DNA of 64,000 nt from Massilia sp. ST3 (lineage in GTDB: Bacteria; Pseudomonadota; Gammaproteobacteria; Burkholderiales; Burkholderiaceae_D): NCBI RefSeq assembly GCF_018119405.1, contig NZ_JAGPWC010000009.1, positions 1 through 64,000 of the forward strand. The letters are read 5' to 3'. Each line of letters opens with the position of its first letter. Within the stretch, counting starts at the first letter, position 1. A program made the translations under genes and the position numbers. The notes beneath the pieces are model-generated. The model made no database searches and had not been told where the DNA came from. It saw only the letters and a program-made list of their open reading frames with translations. Shown here one piece after another: positions 47,157 to 55,915 of the stretch.

Positions 47157-47242
47157 CCGTCGCCCCGGCGAAGGCCGGGGTCCAAGTTTTGCTTGCGCCG
47201 CCACTGTGCGACGAACTTGGGCACCGGCCTTCGCCGGTGCGA
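47157..47242. repeat. Inverted repeat, family 2, after the GH43-lectin gene
   Basis: The arms CGTCGCCCCGGCGAAGG with CCGGGGTCCAAGTTTT, and CGAACTTGGGCACCGG with CCTTCGCCGGTGCGACG, enclose about 20 bp. It sits between two convergent genes (GH43-lectin and ABC ATPase) and could also act as a transcription stop for both. Confidence 0.7.
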
Positions 47243-47265
47243 CGGCCTTGCCCCCGCGGGGAGCG

Positions 47266-47994
47266 CTAGCGCCCGCTGCGGTCCGCCAGGAACTGCTGCG
47301 CGCGCGGGTGCTGGGGATTGGTAAAGAATGCCTCGGGCGACGCCTGCTCCAGGATCTTCCCTTCGCTCATGAACCAGACCCGGTCGGCCACCTCGCGCGC
47401 AAAGCCCATCTCGTGGGTGACGCAGACCATGGTCATGCCCTGTTTCGCCAGCGAACGCATCACCTGCAGCACCTCGCCCACCATCTCGGGGTCGAGCGCG
47501 CTGGTCGGCTCGTCGAACAGCATGATGGGCGGGCGCATCGCCAGCGCGCGGGCGATCGCGACGCGCTGCTGCTGGCCGCCGGACAGCTCGTTCGGATAGG
47601 CGTCCCGCTTGTGCGCCAGGCCCACCTGCTCCAGCAGCTGCAGCGCATGGTCGCGCGCCTCTTTGCTGCTGGCGCGTTTCAGCCGGACCGGCGCCAGGGT
47701 ACAGTTTTCCAGCACCGTCAGGTGCGGGAACAGGTTGAAATGCTGGAACACGAAGCCGATGCCGGCGCGCAGGCTGTTGACGTCCAGGCCGCGCGCGTGG
47801 ATGTCGCGGCCGTCGACCTCGATACGGCCGCTGTCGATCTCCTCGAGCCGGTTAAGGGTGCGGATCAGGGTCGACTTGCCCGAGCCCGAGGGCCCGCAGA
47901 CGACCAGCACCTCGTTCTTCTCCACCCGCTCGCTCACATCGACGAGGGCGTGATAGTCGCCGTACCACTTGTTGACTTTGTCCAGAACGATCAT
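47266..47994 (-). CDS. Polar amino-acid ABC transporter ATP-binding protein
   Basis: The protein has 242 residues, typical of the GltL/GlnQ type. Walker A is [19 protein letters not shown] (about 34-52), the signature is [16 protein letters not shown] (about 135-150), and Walker B is [20 protein letters not shown]. It powers uptake of glutamate/aspartate or a similar polar amino acid. It is the last gene of the four-gene importer operon. Confidence 0.95.
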   Translation of the reverse strand: MIVLDKVNKWYGDYHALVDVSERVEKNEVLVVCGPSGSGKSTLIRTLNRLEEIDSGRIEVDGRDIHARGLDVNSLRAGIGFVFQHFNLFPHLTVLENCTLAPVRLKRASSKEARDHALQLLEQVGLAHKRDAYPNELSGGQQQRVAIARALAMRPPIMLFDEPTSALDPEMVGEVLQVMRSLAKQGMTMVCVTHEMGFAREVADRVWFMSEGKILEQASPEAFFTNPQHPRAQQFLADRSGR

Positions 47995-48008
47995 CGTTCA
48001 CACATCCT

Positions 48009-48701
48009 TTACAGAACCCGCACGGCGCGCCCCTGCAGGCGCCGCTCGAACAGGAAGGCCAGCCGCGACAGGCCGAAACAGAGCACGAAATAGGTCAGGG
48101 CCAGGATCAGGTAGACCTCGACCGCCTGGGTGAACACCAGGGTGTTGACCTGGGTGGCGATGAAGGACACTTCCGACAGGCCGATGATGTAGCCGAGCGA
48201 GGTCGCCTTGATGGTCGACACGAGCTGGCTCACCAGCGAAGGCAGGCCGTTGCGCAGCGTCTGGGGCAGCACCACGTGGCGCAGCGCCTGGCCATAGCTC
48301 AGGCCGAGCGAGCGCGCGCTTTCCATCTGCCCCGTGGGCAGCGCCTTGACGCCGGCCGCCACGATCTCGGCCAGGTAGATGCCGTCGAACAGCACCAGCA
48401 CCATCAGCATGGTGCTGGCCTGGCCGGTCTTCACGCCGGTCACGGCCGGCAGGAAGAAGTATACCCAGAACACCACCAGCAGCAGCGGCACCGCGCGCAC
48501 CAGCTGCACCAGGGCCGCCACCGGCCAGCGCACGGCGCGCCAGGGACTGACGCGGGCGATGCCGAGCAGCAGGCCGAGCGGCATCGCCAGCACCAGGGCC
48601 GCGCCGGACAGCAGCACGGTCAGCGCCAGGCCGCCCAGCGGCCCCTCGGGATATTGGCCGACCAGGAAGTACAGCCAGTAAGTATCGATCAGTTCGAGCA
48701 T
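48009..48701 (-). CDS. Polar amino-acid ABC transporter permease (second subunit)
   Basis: From ATG 48701 the protein has 230 residues with five membrane helices. It has the HisM/GltK family EAA-like loop (SARSLGLSYGQALRHVVLPQ, about 140-160) that contacts the ATPase. It pairs with the permease encoded 5 bp upstream to form the channel. The longer upstream frame overlaps that gene and was rejected. Confidence 0.93.
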   Translation of the reverse strand: MLELIDTYWLYFLVGQYPEGPLGGLALTVLLSGAALVLAMPLGLLLGIARVSPWRAVRWPVAALVQLVRAVPLLLVVFWVYFFLPAVTGVKTGQASTMLMVLVLFDGIYLAEIVAAGVKALPTGQMESARSLGLSYGQALRHVVLPQTLRNGLPSLVSQLVSTIKATSLGYIIGLSEVSFIATQVNTLVFTQAVEVYLILALTYFVLCFGLSRLAFLFERRLQGRAVRVL

Positions 48702-48706
48702 GGATC

Positions 48707-49402
48707 TTATGCCGGACGCACCGGATGACGGCGCTGGTAGAGGTGGGCCGCCAGCGAGATCAGCAGCGACACCGTCAGGTAGGCCAGGGTGGCGAAGGTG
48801 AAGGCCTCCACGCTGCGGAAGCTGCTGGTCTCCACGCGCGCGGCCTGGTACATCATCTCGGCGGCGCCGATCACGGTGGCCACGCTGGTGTCCTTCCACA
48901 GGTTGACGGTCTGCGACAGCAGCGGCGGCACCGAGGCGCGCAAGGCCTGCGGCAGCAGCACCAGGCGCACCGCCGCCACCCGGCCCAGGCCGAGCGAGCG
49001 CGCCGCTTCCAGCTGGGTCGCCGGGACGGCGCGGATGCCGCTGCGGATGTCCTCGGCCATGTGCACGCCGCTATACAGCGCCAGCGCGATCACGGCGCAC
49101 ACGGCTTCCGGATTGTGGGCGTACAAAAATTCGCGCGCGCCTTCCGGCAGGAGCTCGGGGAAGGCGAAGTACCAGAACAGCAGGTGCGCCAGCAGCGGCA
49201 CGTTGCGGATGCCTTCGACGATGACCGCGCCCGCGCCGCGCGCCAGGGCGAACGAGGAGGTGCGCATTACCGCGACCAGGGCCCCGAAGGGCAGCGCGAA
49301 GGCGAAGCTGGCGGCGGTCAGCTGCAGGGACAGGACGAGGCCCTGCACCAGCCAGTCATGGTACTGGCCGGACTGCAGGATGGCCGGATCGAAGAACTGC
49401 AA
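48707..49402 (-). CDS. Polar amino-acid ABC transporter permease (first subunit)
   Basis: The protein has 231 residues with five helices and the loop EAARSLGLGRVAAVRLVLLPQ near 135-155. The only start in the open frame after the preceding stop is a TTG at 49402 (LQFFDPAIL), with no strong ribosome site. It begins 16 bases after the binding-protein gene, so translation is probably coupled to that gene. Confidence 0.9.
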   Translation of the reverse strand: MQFFDPAILQSGQYHDWLVQGLVLSLQLTAASFAFALPFGALVAVMRTSSFALARGAGAVIVEGIRNVPLLAHLLFWYFAFPELLPEGAREFLYAHNPEAVCAVIALALYSGVHMAEDIRSGIRAVPATQLEAARSLGLGRVAAVRLVLLPQALRASVPPLLSQTVNLWKDTSVATVIGAAEMMYQAARVETSSFRSVEAFTFATLAYLTVSLLISLAAHLYQRRHPVRPA

Positions 49403-49417
49403 GGCGTGGACCCAGGT

Positions 49418-50245
49418 TCAGATCTTGTCGGTGGCGAGCTTGAACTGGCGCTTGGCGATGTTCGCGCGGGTGCCCGGGCCGTACCACTTGTTGAACAGCT
49501 GCTCGGCGGCGCCGCTGGCTTCCAGCTCGCGCAGGGTCTGGTCGACCACGGCCTTCAGGCCCTTCTCGCCCTTGCGCAGGCCCATGGCGATCGATTCGTT
49601 GCCGATCGAGGTGGGCAGGATGGTGAAGCCCTTGGCGGCCGGGCCCAGCTTGCCGTAGTCGGCCAGGAGCGAGGATTCGTCGTTCACGTAGGCGACGCCC
49701 TTGCCCTGGCGCAGGGCCTGGAAGGCTTGCTGGGTGTTCTCGAAGGTCACCACGTCGGCCGTGGGAACGGCCTTGCGGATATTCGTTTCCTGGGTGCCGC
49801 CGCGCACCGTGACCACCTTCTTGCCGGCCAGCTGGCCGAGCTGGTTGATGCCGCTGGCGGCGCGCACCATGACCTTGGAGCCGGTGACGAAATGGGTCAG
49901 GGCGAAGTCGACCTGCGACTCGCGCTCCTTGTTGTGGGTCAGCGTGGCGGCCAGCACGTCGACGTGGCCCTGCTGCAGTTCAGGAATGCGGGCCGAGACG
50001 GCCATCTGCTTGAACACGGGCTTCACGCCCAGCTTCTTCGCCACGGCCGTGGCCAGGTCGATCTCGTAGCCCACCAGCTGGCGGGTCTTGGGTTCGATGA
50101 AGCTGTTCGGTTCGTCGGTGCCGAGCACGCCGAACACGATCTCGCCCTTCTTCTTGATGTCGGCCAGCTGGTCGGCCTGGGCGGCGCCGCTTGCCAGTAG
50201 AGACAAGGCAAAGGCGCTGGTGACAAAGTGACGGCGGCTGAACAT
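49418..50245 (-). CDS. Amino-acid ABC transporter substrate-binding protein (family 3)
   Basis: From ATG 50245 (MFSRRHFVTS) the protein has 275 residues. A signal peptide ends at GAAQA and has paired arginines (SRRHFV), so Tat export cannot be excluded. The mature protein is a two-lobed family 3 binding protein with IKKKGEIVFGVLGTDEPNSF at the front and QVDFALTHFVTGSKVMV in the first lobe. It captures a polar amino acid, probably glutamate or aspartate, in the periplasm. It is the first gene of the operon; the 50246-50440 gap to xth holds the divergent promoters. Confidence 0.93.
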   Translation of the reverse strand: MFSRRHFVTSAFALSLLASGAAQADQLADIKKKGEIVFGVLGTDEPNSFIEPKTRQLVGYEIDLATAVAKKLGVKPVFKQMAVSARIPELQQGHVDVLAATLTHNKERESQVDFALTHFVTGSKVMVRAASGINQLGQLAGKKVVTVRGGTQETNIRKAVPTADVVTFENTQQAFQALRQGKGVAYVNDESSLLADYGKLGPAAKGFTILPTSIGNESIAMGLRKGEKGLKAVVDQTLRELEASGAAEQLFNKWYGPGTRANIAKRQFKLATDKI

Positions 50246-50440
50246 GGATACTCCAAAGCTAAAAATATTCGATCCCGGCAGTATATGACAAACGCATATA
50301 TGCCAAAACGAATAAATAACCATAAGAAAATGCTCGTTTCGCTATAAAGGCCGAGTTTTGCTTAGCTTGCCAGCTTATGCGTGCGACAACACCGACGCCG
50401 GCGGGGCACAATCTTGTGCATCGACTCATCCGGAGACACC

Positions 50441-51232
50441 ATGCTCGTCGTCACCTACAACGTCAATGGCATCAGCAGCCGCCTGTCCGCCCTGCTCCAG
50501 TACCTCGAGGAACGCCAGCCGGACGTGCTCTGCCTGCAGGAACTCAAGGCCGTGCACGAGAAATTCCCGGAAGCGGCGATCCGCGATGCCGGCTACCACG
50601 CGCTCTGGATCGGCCAGAAGAGCTGGAACGGCGTCGCCATCCTCACCCGCGAGGGCCCGGCCCAGGAAGTCCAGCGCGGCCTGCCGGGCGATCCGTCGGA
50701 CGAGCAGAGCCGCTACCTGGAAGCGGCCTACCAGGGCGTGCTGGTCGGCTGCCTCTACCTGCCGAACGGGAACCCGGCGCCCGGCCCCAAGTTCGACTAC
50801 AAGCTGGCCTGGTTCGAGCGCCTGATCCAGCGCGCCCAGGGTTTGCTGGACACCGGCGTGCCGGTGGTGCTGGCCGGCGACTACAACGTCATGCCGACCG
50901 AGCGCGACGTCTACAAGCCGGAGCGCTGGCTGACCGACGCCCTGTTCCGGCCCGAGACGCGCGAAGCCTTCCACCGGCTGGTAGCCCAGGGCTGGACCGA
51001 CTCGCTGCGCCACCTGCATCCGGACGAGACCATCTACACCTTCTGGGATTACTTCCGCGACGCCTTCGGCCGCGACGCCGGCCTGCGCATCGACCACCTG
51101 CTGCTCAGCCCTGCGCTGGCGCCCGCGCTCAAGGCGGCCGGGGTCGACAAGTTCGTGCGGGCGCGCGAGAAGCCGAGCGACCATGCGCCGACCTGGGTCG
51201 AGCTGGACTTGAGCAGGCTGGGCCAAGGCTGA
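50441..51232 (+). CDS. xth: Exodeoxyribonuclease III
   Basis: From ATG 50441 (GGAG upstream) the protein has 263 residues, the size of XthA. It is a Mg-dependent AP endonuclease and 3'-5' exonuclease for base-excision repair. The family residues are VTYNVNGISSRL (Asn), VLCLQELK (metal-binding Glu), VLAGDYNVMPTERDVY (Asp, Asn), IYTFWDYFRDAFGRDAG and the closing SDHAPTWVELD (Asp-His). It stands alone, divergent from the amino-acid importer. Confidence 0.96.
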   Translation: MLVVTYNVNGISSRLSALLQYLEERQPDVLCLQELKAVHEKFPEAAIRDAGYHALWIGQKSWNGVAILTREGPAQEVQRGLPGDPSDEQSRYLEAAYQGVLVGCLYLPNGNPAPGPKFDYKLAWFERLIQRAQGLLDTGVPVVLAGDYNVMPTERDVYKPERWLTDALFRPETREAFHRLVAQGWTDSLRHLHPDETIYTFWDYFRDAFGRDAGLRIDHLLLSPALAPALKAAGVDKFVRAREKPSDHAPTWVELDLSRLGQG

Positions 51233-51390
51233 GCGTGCGTGTCGTAATTGTCGGTACATTTGACAATGTAACCTGGCACAACCAGGAGAACGCCTAACAA
51301 TCAAGCGCTTGCAATGCTGGAACGCAATTTGCGTCTGCCCCCTCTGTGACGACCACGTGACCACAACCGACTGAGAGGGAGAGGGAAGCC

Positions 51391-51942
51391 ATGTATAAAA
51401 AGATCTTGCGCATCTTGCTGGCCGGTTTATTCGTTACCCCGCTGTACAGCAATGCCGCCGTCATCACCTATACGAATACGCAGCTGGCAGGAGACCGCTG
51501 GCGCACCGAGTACACGGTGAAGGCAGACGCCGGCGAGAGCATCGAGGAATTCACGCTGTTCTTCGCTGTCCCGGACTATGCCAACCTGAGCGTCCATGCC
51601 TCTCCCCTCGACTGGTCATCGATCGCTGTCTCGCCCGATCCGGCCCTCCCCGCAGATGGTTTTTTCGACGCGCTTGCACTCTCGTCCCCGCTGGCCAACG
51701 GCGCCTCGCTATCCGGCTTCGTTGTCGAGTACGACTTCCTCGGCGCGGGCAAGCCTGGCGTCCAATCGTTCGACATCGTCGATCCACTCAGCTTCGCGAC
51801 CATCTCTTCCGGCCGCACCGCGCCCGCCGTTGTCACACCTCCCCCGACCGGCGTGCCGGCGCCCGGCACGCTGGCCCTGCTCGCCATTGGCGCCATTCTG
51901 CTGACCCGCACCCGCGCCGTGCCAACCCCCCGCCTTGCCTGA
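51391..51942 (+). CDS. PEP-CTERM sorting domain protein
   Basis: The protein has 183 residues. A signal peptide (about 1-22, ending NAA) is followed by a beta-rich domain with DPLSFATISSGR and a C-terminal anchor of the PEP-CTERM kind: GVPAPGTLALLAIGAILL followed by Arg residues (PAP in place of PEP). Such proteins are processed by exosortase and linked to the cell surface or exopolysaccharide. The next gene starts 10 bases after the stop, so the two are one transcript. The 51233-51390 gap shows no clear terminator for xth. Confidence 0.85.
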   Translation: MYKKILRILLAGLFVTPLYSNAAVITYTNTQLAGDRWRTEYTVKADAGESIEEFTLFFAVPDYANLSVHASPLDWSSIAVSPDPALPADGFFDALALSSPLANGASLSGFVVEYDFLGAGKPGVQSFDIVDPLSFATISSGRTAPAVVTPPPTGVPAPGTLALLAIGAILLTRTRAVPTPRLA

Positions 51943-51952
51943 GGAGAACAGC

Positions 51953-54900
51953 ATGAGACCCATTCCCATGGGGACGCGCAATCGCGTCCTGCGCGCATGG
52001 CTCCTGCCGCTCGCCTGGCTCGGCGCTGCGCTGGGCCTGGTCGCCTGCGGCGGCGGACAGGAACCCGGCTCCGCGGCAATGAACAAGAGCGCGGCGGCCA
52101 CCGTCGCCGCGACCGGAGCAAGCGTGACCGGCCTGAACAAGGTGTCCGAGGTCCGCGTCGGCCGCACCGTCTACGACTACGTCTTCAAGGTGAACGTATC
52201 GAATACCGGACCGGCGCTGAGCGGCGCTGCGGCGATGCTGGGCACGGCCGGCGCTGGCACCACGATCATCGATGGACAGGTCCAGATCGGCAACCTGGCG
52301 GCCGGGGGAAGCGTCACCCCGGCGGACACCATCACCTTGCGCCACGACCGGGCGTTCCCATTCGACCCCGGCGCCTTGCGTTGGCAGATCACGGGGACGC
52401 CATCGACGAGCGCACCCACTGCATCCGCTTCGATCGGCCCCTCAGGAGGGACAGTCGGCATTCCCGGCGGCGCCAGCGTGACGATTCCGCCGGGTGCCTT
52501 GACGACACCGGTGACGATCACCGTCTCGGAACTGGCCAATCATCCCTCCACATTGCCGCCCGGCGGCAAGCATGTCGGCAAAGTGTATTCCTTCGAACCG
52601 CACGGATTGGTTTTCCAGGTTCCCGTGACCCTGAACCTGCCATACGATCCCGCGCTCATCGCACCCTCGCTCACGGAAGGCGACGTCGCGGTCGGATTCC
52701 AACTTCCGGACGGCAGTATCGAAATGATCGGCGGCTATAGCGACGACCCGGAGGCCGAATCGACCGCGCATCAGCTCGACCAAGCGCAAAACATGGTGTC
52801 GGTCAGGTCACGTTCCTTCTCGGTATACGCTGCCATCACCGCCAGCACCACGGCCCAGTTCACGCCGGCGCTGCAGACCCTGGGGGGGGCAAGCGTGACC
52901 ATTCACCAGCCGACGACTGGCGGCATGCGTCTGGGTTACGCACGCTACCACCGGACCTGCGTGAGGATCCAAAACAATGTGGCGATTCCCGACTCGACGC
53001 AAGACCCGCTTCCCGACCGCGTCAAGACAACGATCGAGAATATCGTTATCCATAGTACGAACAGCGGAGTGGCCGCACACACATTCGACAAGGAAATCGC
53101 CTGGGCGACCAGCAAATGCAACGGGCGCTTCGCGCACTATTACATCAATCGAACCGGCGACATCTATCAAATCGTCGACGACCTCGAGGTTGCGCAACAT
53201 GCGGCGCCCAAGAACACCCCCTCGCTCGGCATCGAGCTCTACAACAACGTCGGCGAACCCTATGACGGACGGCAAATAGCCGCCCTGATCCGGCTGATCG
53301 ATTTTCTTGCGATGAAATACAAAACGATCCAGCTCCCGTCGCGCGACGCCGCCACCGGATTGCTGACCCGTGACCCCGTCACCGACAGTATCCTGACGCA
53401 CAACGACGTCAGCGGGAAGTGCGACCCAATCGGTACATTCCGTAGCTCCTCGGTACTGATCACTGCCAACGTGACGCAAGGGTGTCAACCGGCAGTTCCA
53501 CTGGGTTCGCAGCGCACGCCGAACCTGGCCGGCGGACCGGCCGGCCCCGCGCTGGTCGACCTTGTCGTGGATGCTGTTGCGGCGCTCGGGAGGAGCGCCA
53601 AGGATACTGGTGTGATCAATACGTCAGGAGGAGACGGCAATGCCGCCGGGATTGGCGGTCCGGTCAAGTTCGCCACGGATCCCGGGCTCGTCGCCACATT
53701 GCTCACTGCCGGCGAGCTTACCGCTTCCACTGCAAACAAGCTGTTGTTCATCCCTCCCGGGGTGACGCACCACGTCGGCGCCGGCACGGAGTTTTTCACC
53801 GACGTCATCATCGCAGGCACCCTGGTGGTCGAGGGTCCGGCCGAGCTGCGCGTAACCGGCACCTTCTACCTCGCGCCGAACGGCCGCATCCTCGTAAGCG
53901 CCACCAATCAATTCGATGGCGGCGGCTTGACCGTCCGCACCCTGGGCTCGCCCATCATCCAGGGCCTGATTGACGCCACCGGAAAACATGATGCGGGCGT
54001 TCGCTTCCGTGGTGGCGACGGCGGAAAAGTCGAGTTCCATAGCCAGGCTTTCCAGAATCTACTGCTACCCACGATAATCACCCGGGGCGGCAACGCCACG
54101 ACGTCGGTCCTGCCTTACACCGGCACGGGTGGCGCGGGGGGGAGCATCACCATCCATAGCGGCTCCGCCAATCTGTTCGTCGGCGGCGGCAACGGACCGG
54201 CCTTTGGCGTCGGCCCCGCCTTCAGGGACGGCATTACCGTCACCAGTCTTCCACCGTTCTATATCGGCGCCGAGTTGCCGCCGCCGCCGCCCTTCAACCT
54301 GACAAGCGGTGGCGCCACACCGGTCGCCGGGCAGCGCACGCCCTTGCGGGCCCTGCCAACCCAGACAGGCTTCACCCGGGGTCTACTGACATCAGGGGGC
54401 ATGGGAGCGTTCGGCGAGCCGGCCGGGGCCGGGGGGGCTGGCGGACATATCACCATTCTCGGGACCGGCATGCTGACCATGCGCGACATCGACCTGATTA
54501 CCGGCGCCGATGTGGAGACGGTGCGCGGCGGAGTCTTCCTGCAGGACGGCGTGCAGCACTTCTACTATGCAGCAAGCGGATCGCTCGGAGGCAAAGCAAC
54601 GACCACCGCGGCGGTCAAGGATGGCGGTCCGGGCGGTGCGGCGGGCAGTATATCGGTCCAGGGCGTCGCGCTGTTCCCGCTGCCGGCACATGCCGCGGCC
54701 CTCACCGGCATCAATGGCTTCGGGCAGCCGAACGGGCAGCCGGTACCGCGAACGACCGATATCCCCTTGTCTTCGGTATTCAGGATCGGCGAGACCCGGC
54801 AAGTGCTCGCGGCCGACGGGACGAAACTCTACCGCCTGCGCATCGATTCGCTGGGTACCGGACTTGCGGGCGGCTCTGGAGGGATGCCTGGCGGTAGTCC

Positions 54901-54970
54901 GTTTGTCCTGTTCCCGGGACGCTTCGGCCAACAAGGCCAGAGCGGTGTGTTGACCGGTCTGCCGAAGTAG
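51953..54970 (+). CDS. Large lipoprotein with N-acetylmuramoyl-L-alanine amidase domain
   Basis: From ATG 51953 (GAGGAG upstream) the protein has 1005 residues. A lipobox (GLVACGGG) anchors it. A DUF11/ZU5-like region with GGTVGIPGGASVTIPPGAL follows. The middle is an amidase_2/PGRP-type domain: zinc ligands are likely His367 (IVIHSTNSG) and His483 with the following Cys/Asp (THNDVSGKCDP), and AHYYINRTGDIYQIVDD is the core strand pair. The last 450 residues are glycine-rich and beta-helix-like (FRGGDGGKVEF, GTGGAGGSITIHSG). It may cut peptidoglycan stem peptides or bind the cell wall of other cells. The pairing with a PEP-CTERM protein suggests a surface role. The combination is not one that I recognise. 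Confidence 0.8.
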   Translation: MRPIPMGTRNRVLRAWLLPLAWLGAALGLVACGGGQEPGSAAMNKSAAATVAATGASVTGLNKVSEVRVGRTVYDYVFKVNVSNTGPALSGAAAMLGTAGAGTTIIDGQVQIGNLAAGGSVTPADTITLRHDRAFPFDPGALRWQITGTPSTSAPTASASIGPSGGTVGIPGGASVTIPPGALTTPVTITVSELANHPSTLPPGGKHVGKVYSFEPHGLVFQVPVTLNLPYDPALIAPSLTEGDVAVGFQLPDGSIEMIGGYSDDPEAESTAHQLDQAQNMVSVRSRSFSVYAAITASTTAQFTPALQTLGGASVTIHQPTTGGMRLGYARYHRTCVRIQNNVAIPDSTQDPLPDRVKTTIENIVIHSTNSGVAAHTFDKEIAWATSKCNGRFAHYYINRTGDIYQIVDDLEVAQHAAPKNTPSLGIELYNNVGEPYDGRQIAALIRLIDFLAMKYKTIQLPSRDAATGLLTRDPVTDSILTHNDVSGKCDPIGTFRSSSVLITANVTQGCQPAVPLGSQRTPNLAGGPAGPALVDLVVDAVAALGRSAKDTGVINTSGGDGNAAGIGGPVKFATDPGLVATLLTAGELTASTANKLLFIPPGVTHHVGAGTEFFTDVIIAGTLVVEGPAELRVTGTFYLAPNGRILVSATNQFDGGGLTVRTLGSPIIQGLIDATGKHDAGVRFRGGDGGKVEFHSQAFQNLLLPTIITRGGNATTSVLPYTGTGGAGGSITIHSGSANLFVGGGNGPAFGVGPAFRDGITVTSLPPFYIGAELPPPPPFNLTSGGATPVAGQRTPLRALPTQTGFTRGLLTSGGMGAFGEPAGAGGAGGHITILGTGMLTMRDIDLITGADVETVRGGVFLQDGVQHFYYAASGSLGGKATTTAAVKDGGPGGAAGSISVQGVALFPLPAHAAALTGINGFGQPNGQPVPRTTDIPLSSVFRIGETRQVLAADGTKLYRLRIDSLGTGLAGGSGGMPGGSPFVLFPGRFGQQGQSGVLTGLPK

Positions 54971-54998
54971 TCATCCCGGCTGCGCGGTACCGCTGTGG

Positions 54999-55026
54999 GA
55001 CGCCACCTCGCGTGGCGTTCTTTTTT
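54999..55026 (+). terminator. Rho-independent terminator after the amidase lipoprotein
   Basis: ACGCCAC-CTCGC-GTGGCGT is followed by TCTTTTTT. It begins 29 bp after the stop and ends the PEP-CTERM/amidase transcript. Confidence 0.85.
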
Positions 55027-55115
55027 CACCCGCCCGGCGCCGCGCGCGCTGACTACAGTCGAGCATGAACGCTCCGGGATGCGGTATTCTTCCGCTTTCA
55101 TTTGTCATTCAATCC

Positions 55116-55745
55116 ATGCTTACACCAGAACAATTTGCCGGGTTCCTGGCCGCCGCCGTCCTGATCACCCTTTCCCCCGGCCCCGACAACCTGATGGTGC
55201 TGAGCCTCGGCATCGCCAAGGGCCGCGCGCGCGGCATCGCCTTCGGCCTCGGCTGCGCGCTCGGCTGCCTGAACCATACGGTCCTGGCTGTGATCGGCGT
55301 CAGCGCCTTGATCGCCGCCTCGCCCACGGCGTTCACCGCGCTCAAGGTGGCGGGCGGCTTGTACCTGATCTGGATGGGCTGGCAGGCGATCCGCAGCCGA
55401 GGCGGGGCCAAGGTGGGGGCCACTGGCAGCGGCGCGGACGAGACGCCGGGCCAGCTGTTCGTGAAGGGACTGGTGGCGAATTCGATCAATCCGAAGGTGG
55501 TGCTGTTCTTCCTGTCCTTCCTGCCGCAGTTCGTGGTGGCGGCGCGCGGGGATGCGAACTGGCAGACGGCGGCGCTGGGGCTGACCTTTACCGCGCAGGC
55601 GGCGCTGCTGTTCGGGATGCTGGGTTACTTCTCGGGGGCGATCGGGCAGTGGCTGAACCGGACGCCGACGGCGGGGATGTGGCTGGATCGGGTGGCGGGG
55701 GCGATTTTTATTGGCTTGGGGTTGCGGCTGATCGTGGCGCGGTAA
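55116..55745 (+). CDS. LysE family amino-acid exporter
   Basis: From ATG 55116 (MLTPEQFAGF) the protein has 209 residues, normal for the RhtB/LysE family. Six helices are predicted, and the signature LSPGPDNLMVLSLGIAKGRA is at about residues 20-40. Conserved features are GLGCALGCLNH and NSINPKVVLFFLSFLPQF. It exports amino acids or related metabolites through the inner membrane. The earlier ATG at 55065 is possible but adds an unusual leader. Confidence 0.9.
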   Translation: MLTPEQFAGFLAAAVLITLSPGPDNLMVLSLGIAKGRARGIAFGLGCALGCLNHTVLAVIGVSALIAASPTAFTALKVAGGLYLIWMGWQAIRSRGGAKVGATGSGADETPGQLFVKGLVANSINPKVVLFFLSFLPQFVVAARGDANWQTAALGLTFTAQAALLFGMLGYFSGAIGQWLNRTPTAGMWLDRVAGAIFIGLGLRLIVAR

Positions 55746-55770
55746 GCGCGATCATCGCTAGCGTCAGCAC

Positions 55771-55876
55771 GTCGTTCCGGCGGAGGGCGGAACCCAAGTT
55801 GCTTCGCGTAGCCACTTACAGCAAGCGCAGGTGGTACGCGTGCAAACTTGGGTCCCGGCCTGCGCCGGGACGACGG
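55771..55876. repeat. Inverted repeat, family 2, after the LysE gene
   Basis: The arms GTCGTTCCGGCGGAGGG with CGGAACCCAAGTTG, and GCAAACTTGGGTCCCGG with CCTGCGCCGGGACGACG, enclose about 38 bp. It fills most of the 170-bp gap between the convergent LysE and GH31 genes. Confidence 0.7.
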
Positions 55877-55915
55877 TCTTAGGGTTAGCGGTGAAAGTGA
55901 ATTACCCGATCACGC

